Shown: in pieces, positions 1 to 11,100 of the stretch
Layout of the letters: every line of letters starts with the position of its first letter
Position numbering within the stretch: position 1 is the stretch's first letter
Assembly (NCBI GenBank): GCA_963989385.1
Contig: OZ022505.1
Location: forward strand, 55,369,737-55,433,736
Length of the DNA: 64,000 nt
DNA from: Ctena decussata
Lineage: Eukaryota; Mollusca; Bivalvia; Lucinida; Lucinidae
Reading direction: 5' to 3'
The notes under the pieces: generated by a model
The model's input: only the letters and a program-made list of their open reading frames with translations
Told to the model about the DNA's origin: nothing
Database searches by the model: none
Made by a program: the position numbers and the translations under genes

Positions 1-33
1 CACGCAGACTTCTCCTGAACTTATTTTTAACAA

Positions 34-270
34 TTACTCTTCCATAAACAGTTCGACGTTGTCGTTATCAGAATCATTTACAACCCCAGCAACTATTGTT
101 GCATCTTTTAAATACTCACCCCTGTACTTTACATCGCAGGATCCCTGTTGAGACACCCGTGCAAACCCTAGATACCACGGCATACATGCAATATTTGAAC
201 ATACATCCTCAACCCCAGCCCCTGTCCTACATTTGCAATACCATGATTTAATACATGAAGCATCATACAT
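34..270 (-). pseudogene. Degenerate SWIM-type zinc-finger fragment, probably transposon-derived
   Basis: A 78-codon open frame contains SWYCKCRTGAGVEDVCSNIA followed by WYLGFAR. The spacing C-x-C (residues 12 and 14), a later C (24) and then S-N resembles the SWIM zinc-binding pattern CxCx(n)CxH, but the final His position is Asn, so metal binding is probably lost. The WYLG(F/Y)AR tail is, from memory, typical of SWIM-containing proteins found in many copies in bivalve and cnidarian genomes and thought to belong to mobile elements. No start codon context, flanking exon or partner domain is visible, and the window edge cuts the neighbourhood. It could also be the last exon of a larger gene lying left of the window. 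Confidence 0.42.
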
Positions 271-995
271 TATCTAAAGCAGGCACGTCTTAGATGTGAC
301 ATGTTGCCTTTGAATTCCTATTTTTAATAGATCTGGCTTCTGATGCAAATGTATCTGGCTTTCTCGGCCAATGTGAACCTCCGGTGGAACAACCGTTACA
401 TTCTTTTTTTCTTCCCTAGCGGCACACGGTTATTTCATTTTTCATATCAATGTAAAAATTTAGATAGATTTTACGGTAGAATACCTGGCATCCAGCTGGC
501 AGTCCATTTCCCTTATTTTTAGGGGCGTCTGCCAACAGAACATTTGTGGAAATCACGATATGGTAGGGTTATGTTAACTGATAGCACTCGGAAATACCTT
601 AATAGTGTTGAAGTGCTGTATGACCAAAAATACCTATTAAATTCTACCTACACTGCGTGATGAGTCATGCAAATTTTTACGGCGCCCGTAAAAATAACAG
701 GAAATGGACTAGCAGCGTGTTGCCAGTTATCAAGTTCTTCCGTAAAATCTACGGAAATTTTTACAGTGTGCGCCTTGATTTCAGATGCGCTGTCGCTCGT
801 TTAACGTCAGATAAAGGCCGTGGCACAAATAAATTTACGTTTCTTTCACAATACATTTTCGACTTACCGTGTTTCCTCATTGTCGCACACACTATAATCA
901 GGCTGCAGGTGACGGGTGTATGTGTGGGGGAGGAGGGGGGGACAGTGAGGAAGATGCAGAGGGTTGTTTGGTAAATGAAGACCGTGGTTAAGGGG
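271..995. other. No gene recognised
   Basis: AT-rich sequence with short open frames only, including a 105-codon frame at 657-974 without any motif I recognise. There is some imperfect recurrence of 'ttttacggnnn' words around 470-770, but no boundaries or terminal repeats could be set. Confidence 0.5.
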
Positions 996-996
996 C

Positions 997-1090
997 TTCA
1001 GTGGGCGTAGTGGTCTACAGCCTGTGCTTTGAGATCACAGGTCTGTCACTAGTGTGGATATGAATCCAGCTCGAGTCATTTAAGTGAAAA
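997..1090 (+). repeat. tRNA-like SINE head (weak)
   Basis: The segment has a TAGTGGTCTACAGC stretch resembling a Pol III A box, and about 50 bases later TATGAATCCAGC resembling a B box. A similar arrangement occurs at 18570-18640. No target-site duplication or tail was found, so this is a low-confidence SINE remnant. Confidence 0.28.
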
Positions 1091-1105
1091 AGCCAAGTTC
1101 TACTT

Positions 1106-2215
1106 GCGGAGGGCCAGGTACGATTCCATTTTAAAATAACAAGTGTCGTACATAAGAAAAAACAGTACAAATAGGAGTCATGGACTACCACTCTCAACTC
1201 TAGGATGTGCATCTTCACGCCAGAAAAAACACGCGTCTACCGGCATGCAATATGAGTATCCCCCGTATGCTAGAAGAATTTCCATTTTATAATTCTAATT
1301 TTGTTTACAAATTTTGTGTATAGATTTACCATTGTTTATATGGCAAAATTCTCTTTTTCTTCATTAGCATTTACAGGTGCGTGGTCAGCAAACTCGTGAC
1401 GTCAAGAAAATGAACATCGCCTTTTCCCGCCGCTTATGACGTTACGTATTTGCTGGGTTAGCGGATATTTTCCAAGTAAATTCTTTTTCTCATATCGAGC
1501 CCGACCTTGTAACATTTTCTCCTTTTGTCACATGATTTGCCATCTTCAGCGGCATTGACTGTCGAAAAATCGTGATGTTACAAGGTTGGGCTTTATATAA
1601 ATTATTCGATCAAATACTTGAAAAAGTGCGAAAAATCGCAAAATTGTGTTACCCCATGCTACTTTTTGCCCCTCGGACAAGATTGAGAAAGGCCAAAGCG
1701 TCAAAATCCATATGGTTTATAAAAGTTCTATGTTTGACCATATAAAAAGTAACAACAAATCACTGATTTGACATGTTTGAAATTTTACGATTTTACAAGG
1801 CCGATTTTCAGCCTTCGTGAACCTACTCCTTTAGACACCAAAGCCAGTCTCGTCTCCATTCATACGGATCAGTATTTGCATTCCAGTTTTTAGAATTCAT
1901 AGTATTCACAGACTGTGTTTGCGACAGTGACAACGCGGATTCACAGGTTTTGTCTTTGTGGTTCAATGGCTTTGAAACTTGGTATGGAGCATTGAGTACG
2001 CCAAGTACTAACTCGATTGTTTAAATGATACTCTTGGGTTAACCTTGACCTTTTTCGGCAAGATTAAAGTTGATAAAGATAGTCAAATAAACGATACCAT
2101 GAACATTTTTAGTAATAGAGGCCAAGGTCTGTTTTTATTGTTTTATTGTTTTTTATGACCGTATTAAACTATCAGGTTTGTTCTAATCATGAACCTAAAA
2201 TGGCCTTTGACCTTT
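1106..2215. other. No gene recognised
   Basis: No coding potential above short frames. The interval 1385-1445 holds a TGACGTCA-like word and a TTTGCTGGGTTA end similar to the CCTGCTGGG ends seen at 10.9 kb, so a decayed small element may lie there. The rest is unassigned. Confidence 0.45.
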
Positions 2216-2259
2216 TACTCAAGTGAGCGATTCAGGGCCTCCTGACTCTCTTGTTTAAG
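2216..2259 (+). mobile_element. Isolated 3' end of a tandem-array (HINE-like) element
   Basis: CTCAAGTGAGCGATTCAGGG followed by CCTCCTGACTCTCTTG matches the 3' ends of the complete elements at 39.2-40.1 and 45.7-47.5 kb: a subterminal GTGAGCGAT block, a short hairpin and a CTCTTG terminus followed by T. No 5' end could be found nearby, so this is a truncated copy. Confidence 0.5.
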
Positions 2260-2539
2260 CAATATCTTAAGTTTTTGTGACACTTTTGAGACAAGTGAAT
2301 TGATACTTGGTCAGACAGCATATCCTAAATGCAAACTATGTATCCAGTGGTTTTTGTTTAACATTTCCACCACTACTTAACGGATTAAAATCAAAGTAAG
2401 TAGATAGGCAATTATAAGAAATAATACAATTAAGTCCCACATCCCGCTCTCAAAAACAAAAGGGAAAGATGATCAGACACACAAATTGACAAAAGTTCAC
2501 GATAGACACGCATGGTAAACCGAATAAGCAGCTGTTTCC

Positions 2540-2780
2540 CAAACATGTGGCAATTCAGCTACCCTGGTTAAAAACAACAGCAACATCTTTTTACCTGACT
2601 GTTCTTTTTTTTCAATTTCAAAACAAATCAAAACAGAAAGCAAGATGGGCAGCTATTCAGGTGACCAGACTGCGTGAGACCACGGACTTAACAACATGTT
2701 ACACTGGAGAACCACAAAAGAAGTACCGCCTTGGAACGGTCAGCAAAAGATTACCGAGAATTGTCATACTAGTTTAGTTT
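2540..2780 (-). repeat. Diverged copy of the dispersed FYGD-motif repeat
   Basis: The stretch around 2690-2770 (GGAGAACCACA, CCGCCTTGGAACGGTCAG) matches the internal part of the 16.5-17.3 and 61.8-62.7 kb copies, and the preceding AAGCAGCTGTTTCCCAAA block matches their GAGCAGCTTGTTCCCAAA block. It is strongly diverged, with no coding capacity. Confidence 0.45.
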
Positions 2781-2962
2781 GATATTGTGAATTACCTCGT
2801 ACTGTTTATAGATCACTGTGACCTATATTTCAAAGTTCTGTGATTAGGCAAGTAGCTAGACTATTTTGTAGACATCAAGCATATCTGGAATAATGCAGTT
2901 TTACACTGCAAATGACCTTATACTATTTACAGGTCACTGTGACCTATATTCATAGCACATTG
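2781..2962. repeat. Direct repeat units with AGGTCA palindromes
   Basis: Two diverged units (about 2790-2850 and 2885-2960) each carry a palindrome followed by ATATT. The palindrome at 2931-2945 is AGGTCACTGTGACCT, a perfect match to the estrogen-response-element consensus AGGTCAnnnTGACCT; the one at about 2811-2825 has one change (AGATCA). A third unit lies at 3965-4062. Confidence 0.55.
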
Positions 2963-3143
2963 AATTCTTCTCTACATCTCCAATACTGTTTAACAGATAA
3001 ACATACTTGGCATAGTGCGTATATTTGACACTGTGGATAACTGCATAGTATTGGAGGTCAGTAAAGTATCTGAGAACACTAATTTACATGTAGTTGTATA
3101 TTTTGTGCCCCATTTAGTAGATATTCTGGTTAAATCTGCATCT

Positions 3144-3375
3144 GAGCCGCGACACGAGAAAATCAACAAAGTGGTTGTGCGCCCAGCGCAGAGTCTGATC
3201 AGCCTTGGCATCCGCCCATTCTGATCAGACTTCGCTAAGCGCTTAATGGGTAGCCAAGGGACTAAGCTACCTTCATGCGGACAGCGAAGACTCTGATCAG
3301 ACTGGGCGGATGCCCAGGCTGATCTGAGTGCGCTGGCCGCACAACCACATTGTTGGTTTTCTCGTGTCTCGGCTT
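3144..3375. mobile_element. Palindromic MITE, copy 1 of 4
   Basis: A near-complete inverted repeat of about 230 bp beginning GAGCCGCGACACGA and ending CTCGTGTCTCGGCTT. The arms carry GTGGTTGTGCGCCCAGCG and CTGATCAGACTGGGCGGATG on opposite strands, so the whole unit can fold into one hairpin. The flanks ATCT and ATCC are compatible with a decayed 4-bp target duplication like those of the other copies. No coding capacity. Confidence 0.85.
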
Positions 3376-3960
3376 ATCCACAGCTGACCCCCTATATTTG
3401 TAGGTCTCTGTATCCCTGAGACTCAGGTACCCATAAGGCGGACTTCGTTGTCTTCTGGCAACCTTTGCTTCTAAGATAGTGTTAATCGAATCGAGCTCAA
3501 GCAGGACAAAGTATAATCGTCAAACGTCCGAACAAACACTGACGAACTACCCGTGATTTTTTCCCATTGCAGGTCCTTTTGACGATAAAATTGCCAGTCT
3601 GAACAACTTATAAACGTCAAAAAATCTTCTGTTGACACTTGCAGTCAATCAATCTGTTTGACGCGCTTCATCCGACTTCTCGTTATTCTTTCCGCTATAT
3701 AAGAGCGAGAAAGCTGAAAATAAAGTTCAACAATTTCAAGAAGTTAGATATATATTGACGAGCAATAATCAGTTGCTCAATTACTTCTTTTGAAGATAAG
3801 CTTGGCAGGCATGAAACATCCCTCTCCACGGTGGCTGCAGATATAAGATGAGAAACACCCACCAATTACCTAGCGATCGCAGGATTCCCCACCGAGACTC
3901 CGAGACCCCTTCACCGCGAGAGAGGTGACAGACAACACGTTATAAAATGTTACACTGGGG
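3376..3960. other. No gene recognised
   Basis: Unassigned AT-rich DNA. A canonical CTATATAAG box at about 3693-3701 has no recognisable transcript attached. Confidence 0.4.
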
Positions 3961-4062
3961 AACCACAGTAAACATCAATCATACATGGAATAAATGCAGT
4001 TTTACGCTGCAAATGACCTTATTCTATTTACAGGTCACTGTGACCTATATTCACAGCTCAGT
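3945..4062. repeat. Third copy of the AGGTCA-palindrome repeat
   Basis: The words ATGTTACACTGGGGAACCAC and GCAGTTTTACGCTGCAAATG repeat those at 2696 and 2895. The unit ends with AGGTCACTGTGACCT at 4032-4046, again a perfect ERE-type palindrome. The repeats are direct and about 1.1 kb apart. Confidence 0.55.
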
Positions 4063-4079
4063 GATTTCGTCATTGTCAG

Positions 4080-4125
4080 GGGGTGGTTGGGTGGTGCGAT
4101 GGTGCTGGGTATAAATTTCCAGTCC
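4080..4125 (+). mobile_element. 5' part of a SINE split by a LINE
   Basis: GGGTGGTGCGATGGTGCTGG and the following TTCCAGTCC match the start of the SINE at 38.9-39.2 kb. The rest of the same SINE resumes at 9619 after the LINE poly(A). TTCCAGTCC occurs at both junctions (4117-4125 and 9619-9627) and is the target-site duplication of the LINE. Confidence 0.75.
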
Positions 4126-4506
4126 AGTGTTAAAAATAGAGGTGCGTCGGGGTTTCAGGTTTGGCATCGCAATCTGTTTCTTTTTGGCGATGCTTTATTT
4201 TTCACTAAAATTATATTGATCTGTTAAGTAACTCTTAGGTAGTAATATGAAAGTATGGAGTTAAGAAAATATACCTACTGGATGAGATCCGAAACCGGAA
4301 AATGAGAGGTTTTATGCTCTTCTATTTCTTTCTATTTCTCTGTTGTTTTCAAATTAAAAAAAGGATGTTAGAGATAGGGATTCTTTTCTTTCTTCTTAGA
4401 AATTCAGTTGGTATTCTCCGTTGCATTGAACAGTTGACAATACTCTTATATTTAGCCATCATCATCAAATGTAGTAAAGCCTTTAGTAAGAAATATTTTG
4501 TGAATT

Positions 4507-7500
4507 ATGATAATGGCTGAACAGTTAACATTTTTTTCACAGAATTGCCGTGGTGGCCTCTCTCTTGCTGCTAAAAGAAGGGATTTGTTTCAGTTTGTGA
4601 GATCTAAAAAGTACAATATTATTTGTCTCCAAGATACTCATATAAATAAAAATCTTGAATCATTTATTAAAGCTGAATGGGGTTATGAAGTGTATTTTAG
4701 TTCTTTTACAACAAACAGTCGTGGTGTTATGATATTACTTAACAATAATTTTGATATAAAAGTTAACAGAGTAAAAACTGATAATAATGGGAATTATATA
4801 ATCTTAGAGACTATCATAGAAGATAAACGGATAACATTGGTAAATTTATATGGTCCTAATAATGACAACCCAAGTTTTTACGAAAATTTAATACAAAAAA
4901 TTAATGAGTGTCAAAGTGAACAAGTAATTATATGAGGAGATTGGAATTTTATAATAGATGAGAATATGGACAGTTACAATTATTTACATATAAACAATCC
5001 ACGAGCTAGACAAGTTATAGTAAATCAATTAGAAGAAGGAAATTTTGTTGATCCATGGCGTATAATGCATGAAGGTGAAAAAAAATATACATGGCGTAGA
5101 CTAAATCCAGTTAAAAAGCAAGCAAGATTAGATTTCTTTGTGATTCATGAAAGTATATTACAATATGTAACAGATTCAGATATTGTTTCAGGGTATAGAA
5201 CAGATCACGCGGCCATAATTTTAAAATTGAAACTTCAAGAAAATGAAAGAGGTAGAGGTTATTGGAAATTCAACAATAGTTTACTTAAGGATAAAAAATA
5301 CGTTGAGGAAATAAAAAATACTGTAAAAGAAGTGAAACATACATACGGCATAAATGTACCCTTAGGGGAAAATATTTCAAATCAAGATATACAATTTAAT
5401 ATAAATGATCAATTATTCCTTGAAACTTTATTAATGATAATAAGAGGCAATACGATAAAGTATGGCTCCATAAAAAAAAGGGAAACGGTTAAAGAGGAAA
5501 AAAAATTAGAAGAAGAAATGAAAATAATCGAAGATGAAATGAATAAAGATTTTGTAAATATAGATCAAGAAAAAATTCAAATTTTAGTAGAAAAAAAAGA
5601 AAGGCTGGTTGAAATACGGAAAGTAAAAATTGAAGGCGTTATGCTAAGATCAAGGACACGATATGAAGATTTAGGAGAAAAACCAACAAAATATTTTTTC
5701 AATTTAGAAAATAGGCAATTTACAAATAAAGTAATGAATAAAATAATAGAAGAGGATGGTGAACAGTATACTAATACAAAAGATGTTTTAAATTGTCAAA
5801 AACGATTCTATCAACTTTTATATGCAGAAGTTAATAATACGGACGATAGGCCAATTGAAACGGTTTTAGGGCAAGTAAATAATAAGTTGTCGCATTCGGA
5901 GGCAGAAAGTTTGGAAGGGGAAATTTTATTTACTGAATTGACACAAGCTTTGAAAAATATGAAAAACGAAAAAAGTCCTGGGTTAGATGGGTTCACCGTA
6001 GAATTTTTTTAATTTTTTTGGCTCGATTTGGGAGTATTTGTTTTGAGGTCACTAAATTATGGCTACAGGACTGGAAATTTATCAGTTACGCAGAAACAAG
6101 GTGTAATAACTTGTTTGCCGAAACCAAATAAAGACAGGCATTATCTGAAAAATTGGAGACCAATATCTCTATTAAATGTTGTATATAAACTTGCATCCGC
6201 TGTGATAGCAAATAGAATTAAAATGGTACTTGATACTTTAATTCACAAAGAGCAGTCAGGTTTTATTTCGGGCAGATTTATCGGTGAAAACGTAAGACTT
6301 ATATATGACGTGCTGTTCGAAACAAAACATCGGGAGTTACCTGGATTAATTCTATCAGTAGATTTTGAAAAAGCGTTTGACACAGTCTCATGGAAATTTA
6401 TCGAAAAAGTTTTAACATATTTTAATTTTGGGCCTTCAATTATAGCATGGGTAAAGTTATTTCAAAATGGATCTGAATCGTGTATAATTCAAAATGGATT
6501 TATGTCAGATTTCTTAAAACTAAAACGGGGATGTCGTCAAGGGGACCCAATTTCGCCTTACATTTTTATTTTGTGTGCAGAAATTTTAGGACAAATGATT
6601 AGAAACAGCGCAAATTTACATGGGATTGAAATACAAGGAAAAAAAATTAGATTAAGTCAATACGCAGACGATACACAGATTTTTTTAAATGGGACAGAAG
6701 AGTCGTTACAAGAAGCTTTAACAATTCTAAATACATTTTACAACATGTCAGGTCTTAAAATTAATATTGAAAAAACAAAGGCAATTTGGGTTGGCTCTTT
6801 AAGTAACTCTACGATGCAGTTGAGCAAAAACTATAGGCTGGATTGGACTCAGGGACCGTTCAAGATATTAGGTGTTATCTTCTCAACGGAAGTATTTAAC
6901 ATTTGGGACATTAATTCAAACGAAATTATAACGAAAATTGAAAATATATTTAAACGTTGGTCCAAAAGGAAGTTGACTTTGAGCGCAAGGATAACTATTA
7001 TTAAATCGTTAGCCTTATCGAAATTCACCCACCTGTTTTTAGCATTGCCAAACCCTCCCGGCGAGCTTACGAAAAAGCTGGAAAAAATATTTTATAAATT
7101 TTTATGGAATTCGGGACCCGATCGCATTAAAAGATCTGTAATTATTAAGGACTTAAAGGTTGGGGGGCTCCGAATGATTAATATTAATTATTTCATTAAA
7201 GCTTTAAAAGTTTCTTGGTTAAGAAGGGTTATTCAGAGTTCCCAAGATGCCTCTTGGCATATGTTGTCAAATATAGATTTTCAAAAAATGTTTTCATATG
7301 GACAAGGGTATGCAAATTATAGTAAACAAAATATAGATAATCCGTTTTGGAAAGAAATTCTGAAAAACTGGACAGATTTTTGTAATGTCTTTAAGATAGA
7401 GTCGGTTTATCAAGTCTTAAATTCTCCATTATGGTATAATAAGAATTTAATAAATGGAGAAAATTTTTGTATTAAAGACTGGTATATTAAAGGGATGAGA

Positions 7501-8316
7501 CAAATATCTGATCTTATCGATGAGCAAGGTAATATTTATTCGTTTGATGTCTTAAAAAATATATATAATTTGAGAGGCACTTTTCTTGAGTTTCAGTCAT
7601 TACTTAGGAAAATTCCAAACGACTGGAAGATTTTATTGAATGATAATAAAATTGTTTGTATATTAAACAGATATAATGTCAACTGCAATATATATGTACA
7701 AGAATTAATTAAAGAAAAAAGAGGCTGTAGGCGGTTTTATGACATCATGATAGCTGCAAACGTAGGCACTTCAAATAATAAATGGGAAAGGGAGATAACA
7801 AACATTTCAGACCAAGAATGGGAAAATTATTATTCAGTAATTCGGTCCTTGAAAGAGGTAAAGCTAAGAGATTTCCAATATAAAGTTACACATAAAATTC
7901 TGGTCACTAAGTCTTTTTTGAATAAAATAAATATAATGGATGATAATCTTGGTCAATATTGTAACCCACATTCCGAAACTATATATCATCTATTTGTAGA
8001 GTGTGAAAAGGTGAAACGATTTTGGGAGCTTTTGAATACATGGTTGATGGAAAATTCAAATATATCGCTAAATTTAGAAGCAAAAAATATTTTGTTCGCA
8101 TTTCAAGATAAAAACCAATTAAGAAACTATTTGTTTGTTATCGCTAAACATTATATTTATGTTAACAAATTTACCGGTAGGGAATTAAGTCTGGACATTT
8201 TTAAAATAATACTTAAGAGAAAATTTCAAAGCGAACGATACATAGCACACATAAATAATACTATGGGAAAGTTTTTTGCAAAATGGTCAAGTATATATAA
8301 CGATCTAAATAACTAA
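4507..8316 (+). pseudogene. LINE ORF2: AP endonuclease plus reverse transcriptase, two nonsense codons
   Basis: A single frame of 1,269 codons is interrupted only by TGA at 4933-4935 (codon 143) and TAA at 6010-6012 (codon 502), with no frameshift. Endonuclease motifs: SQNCRG near the N-terminus, CLQDTH (about codon 40), NLYGPN, GDWN just after the first stop, RLDFF, and TDHAAI (codon 232). Reverse-transcriptase motifs: NWRPISLLN, VDFEKAFDTVSW (about codon 618), GCRQGDPISPYIF and YADDTQIFL (about codon 719). The C-terminal part has a Cys/His cluster ending YHLFVECEKVKRFW. The motif set and the LQDTH form fit the L1/Tx1 group. Each stop is one substitution from a sense codon in this frame, so the copy is young but not active as read. 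Deliberate readthrough is possible but less likely, since two different stops occur. Confidence 0.92.
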
Positions 8317-8493
8317 GTTTTGATCGAATTAATAATTCCGGTGAAATTTAGTAGCAGGGGAGAGAGACTACAATAAAAAATGTCGGTTCTGTGGGGATGC
8401 TCTTAGACACACAAATATATGTCGCAGATCATCTGTATGAAATCGAGTATAATGTATATGCAATGGAGAAACTATCAAGCTTTTCATGTATTG

Positions 8494-8514
8494 CTCTCTC
8501 TCTCTCTCTCTCTC
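8494..8514 (+). repeat. (CT)n microsatellite
   Basis: About ten CT units in the LINE 3' UTR. Confidence 0.95.
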
Positions 8515-8563
8515 AAATGTAAAAAATTATCTTTATCGATCTATATTTCCTGGTGTTTCATTC

Positions 8564-9474
8564 TATACTGAACAAAAAAAGAAACGTTACAAAGGTAATT
8601 CATGAATACACTATTTTCAAAGAATGCTACGTTATTCTCCCACGTGTCAGACGTCAGACAACCTTATGAACTAATCGGTTTGCGATTTTCATCAATTGTT
8701 ACAGAATTATTCCACTTTGACTGAAAACACCACTGACAACGTGAAACATTCGATGCGCATGCGCAAGCTCTTAAATTTTTGCACTTTCAGATTTGTCTCG
8801 TAACCGCCCATAAGAAATCCTATGAACCGTATGATACTTTACCAGCAACTCAAGAAATAAGCTGTTAAAATGATGTGTCTTTGAAATTGTCTCCCTTGCA
8901 ATTAAAAGTAAAGCAAATCTTTTAGTCCGATTAACCAGTACGTTTCAATAAAAATTTCAAGTTTAATTCATGGATCTTATTACAGCTTCTCCAGACAATG
9001 GTTTATGATGAAAAAGTTAGACCAAACTGGTTAATTGTCCTTGATATATCACCTTGCATTGTCTATGGGAGTTTCAGTGCATAGCATGAAAGTCAGAGTC
9101 AAGTGTCATAAAAAGCGATATTCCGAGCCTTGTGCTTCACTAATCAACCCTTTGGAAGCGGCGATTGGACCGTTTGCGCAACAACTAGTGCCTGATAAAC
9201 GTCTCAGAAGTGACTTGCTCACATGGGCGGACAACTTGAGTGAAACACGGGTCTTCAAAAAGCACCTCAAAATAGCACTTTCAAAGTCTGACCCCCTCAT
9301 TGATTCAAACTAATCTGGAGACATTAATCTAGCAGCTTATGTTATGATTTTCATCTTCATAAATACGAATACTTTTTTGCAGTTAGATGTAAAATAAAAT
9401 TGGTAAAGCCTTAATTCAGTTCAAAGAAAACGTGCGTTGAATGTGCATGTAACGTTTCTTTTTTGTTCAGTATA
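8564..9474. mobile_element. TIR element with TACTGAAC ends, nested in the LINE 3' UTR
   Basis: The ends are TATACTGAACAAAAAAAGAA and, inverted, CTTTTTTGTTCAGTATA, continuing as ACGTTAC/GTAACGT, about 24 bp in all, with TA at both outer edges as expected for a TA target. The length is about 911 bp. The only open frame (9035-9313) starts at TTG and shows no transposase motif, so the element is non-autonomous or decayed. A second element with closely related termini and nearly the same length lies at 23981-24883, but I see no shared interior. Confidence 0.82.
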
Positions 9475-9618
9475 TCTTCTTAGCTATATTTGTATTACAT
9501 CAACATTATATGAGTCTATTTATATGCTGTTTAAAAACACATGTATACATATATAGAGATACTGATGTATTATCTTGCCTTTGTATGAGTTTGAAAATAA
9601 TATTAAAAAAAAAAAAAA

Positions 9619-9815
9619 TTCCAGTCCCGGGGCGTCGTACTGATTTGGGTTTTAGTAGAGCAAGGTCCTACTGTGAAGTAGGTGCGGGTTAGGTTGTTTG
9701 GACATTTTTCTCTCGTCTATCATTTCTCTCTTCTTTCTCTCTCTCTTTGGGAGACGGTCCGATATAGACCGAAATACTATCTCAAAGGGCCCTTAAAGCC
9801 AAAACAACCAAACAA
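9619..9815 (+). mobile_element. 3' part of the SINE split by the LINE
   Basis: CCCGGGGCGTCGTACTGATT, GTAGGTGCGGGTTAGG, TTGGGAGACGGTCCGATATA and CGAAATACTATCTCA follow the order seen in the intact copy at 38930-39190. The tail is a degenerate AAC/CAAA run. Orientation and position show it is the continuation of 4080-4125. Confidence 0.8.
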
Positions 9816-10265
9816 GGGCAGCAGGAAGATGTACGAGGCAGCGAGAGCCCGCAAAAATCTAAAATACTCCAAAAGAATGGAAGCCAAAGTCCGTAAAGAC
9901 TCGTGTAGCTATGGCAATTCATTCTTAGTTTTAAAAGCGGTAAGAGGTTTGACTAGATATAAAAACGAATGGTGGTCATCTATCTGAGCAGTGTACGAAC
10001 TTAAACATTATTCAAAATGGCAGGCAGGATACTTTCATGAATTGTAATTTGGGTTTATTAAGGAGAATGAGTGAGCTTCAGGTCAAGAAAATTCGCCATT
10101 TCCATATGTTATTCAGTGGATAACGTCGTGTCTTAAAAATCGTATGAGCACACGTGTAATAACACTTTGGAGCGTATTGACAATGTCCATGTCAACAATG
10201 CGTTTTCTTATTGAAACAATGTTCACTTTAAAGGCGATAAATCCTATTTTAATTGTCATATGATG
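9816..10265. other. No gene recognised
   Basis: A 101-codon frame crosses the SINE edge (9682-9987) but shows no motif. I see nothing else assignable. Confidence 0.45.
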
Positions 10266-10382
10266 AATAGAATCTTACACTCGTGGTCATTTAATATGAA
10301 ATTCATGAAACTCGCCGAAGGCTCGTTTCATAAATTTCATACGAAATGACCACTCCTTTTAGATCCTCTATTCTATAAGAGT
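10253..10382. repeat. Imperfect hairpin, about 55-bp arms
   Basis: The left arm has GATGAATAGAATCTTACACT and GTGGTCATTTAATATGAAAT; the right arm repeats these inverted (ATTTCATACGAAATGACCAC, then CTCTATTCTATAAGAGT). The loop is centred on CTCGCCGAAGGCTCG. Probably a small MITE. Confidence 0.7.
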
Positions 10383-10825
10383 TACGTCAAGGAAAATAGG
10401 TAACAGGAAGTCATAATTTACATTTGTTTCTTGTGTGATAATGGTATATCCGTTCACCTTATCACAACACATGATAGTTCTGTTCGAGGCTTTCTTGTGT
10501 TCAGTGCAATAGTTTTAACAAATATAATTAAGCCACATCCGTGACAACAATTTGGCATTCGTTCCAAGCATAGACTCTGGTTAGACTGCACATTAGAGCA
10601 GCCTAATTAGAGCGTTCACGTCACATTAGCCGTCAGACTATAAAAGTGACCAAGCCATAGAGCTAAAAGTGAGGTCTCTGATTACCCTGTATAAATGAGA
10701 CGGATGATCTGAATATCACATGACAATATAGCCACATTGTTGGAAGTCAAGTGACGTGGCTCATATGTAACAAACAGTTGGCATTGATTAATGTTTCAGC
10801 TACATGAAAGTAACTCTTACTTGTA

Positions 10826-10960
10826 CCATCCCCAACAGGTACATGACGTCGAAATAGATTCGTACTGACGTCGATGCGACGTCATTACGTCCCATCGACG
10901 TCAGTACGTCCCATCGACGTCAGTACGACTTCATCACGACGTTATGTGCCTGCTGGGTTT
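10826..10960. mobile_element. Small TIR element with ACGTC-rich interior
   Basis: The ends are CCCAACAGGTACATGACGTC and, inverted, GACGTTATGTGCCTGCTGGG. The interior is a mosaic of CCATCGACGTCAGTACGT units and their inverse, giving at least seven GACGTC words in about 100 bp. A related end (TGTGCCTGCAGGG next to CAACGTTGATTC units) occurs at 21826-21912. Confidence 0.72.
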
Positions 10961-11100
10961 CTAGACACTAGTAGTCATGCTGATTTGTGACTCTACTCTT
11001 TCATCACTTTACAAATCTTAGAGAAGTTGTCTATATTAAATGAAAAGGAATATTACATCTGTGTCGGATTCTCCCCTGTTTTGCCTTACCTAGATCATTT

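Larger units (their letters stand above)
4126..9618 (+). mobile_element. L1/Tx1-type LINE inserted in a SINE, 5' truncated
   Basis: A non-LTR retrotransposon bounded by the duplication TTCCAGTCC and ending in a 14-base A run (9605-9618). It contains one long ORF2 frame (4507-8316), a 3' UTR with a (CT)n tract, and a 0.91-kb TIR element nested in that UTR at 8564-9474. There is no ORF1-like frame upstream of 4507; only a hydrophobic 72-codon frame at 4302-4520, so the copy looks 5' truncated. The poly(A) tail and a duplication of at least 9 bp are what target-primed reverse transcription by L1-group elements leaves. Confidence 0.85.

Noticed and set aside
2931..2945. Claim that nearby DNA is estrogen-regulated
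   Set aside because: The palindromes are inside repeats, no gene is attached, and molluscan estrogen-receptor orthologues are generally reported as not responsive to estrogen.
4933..4935. Programmed TGA readthrough in the LINE
   Set aside because: A second, different stop (TAA) interrupts the same frame and no recoding signal is visible; simple mutation is sufficient.
9035..9313. 92-codon frame in the 8.56-9.47 kb element as a transposase
   Set aside because: It begins at TTG, is overlapped by a frame on the other strand and has no catalytic motif.
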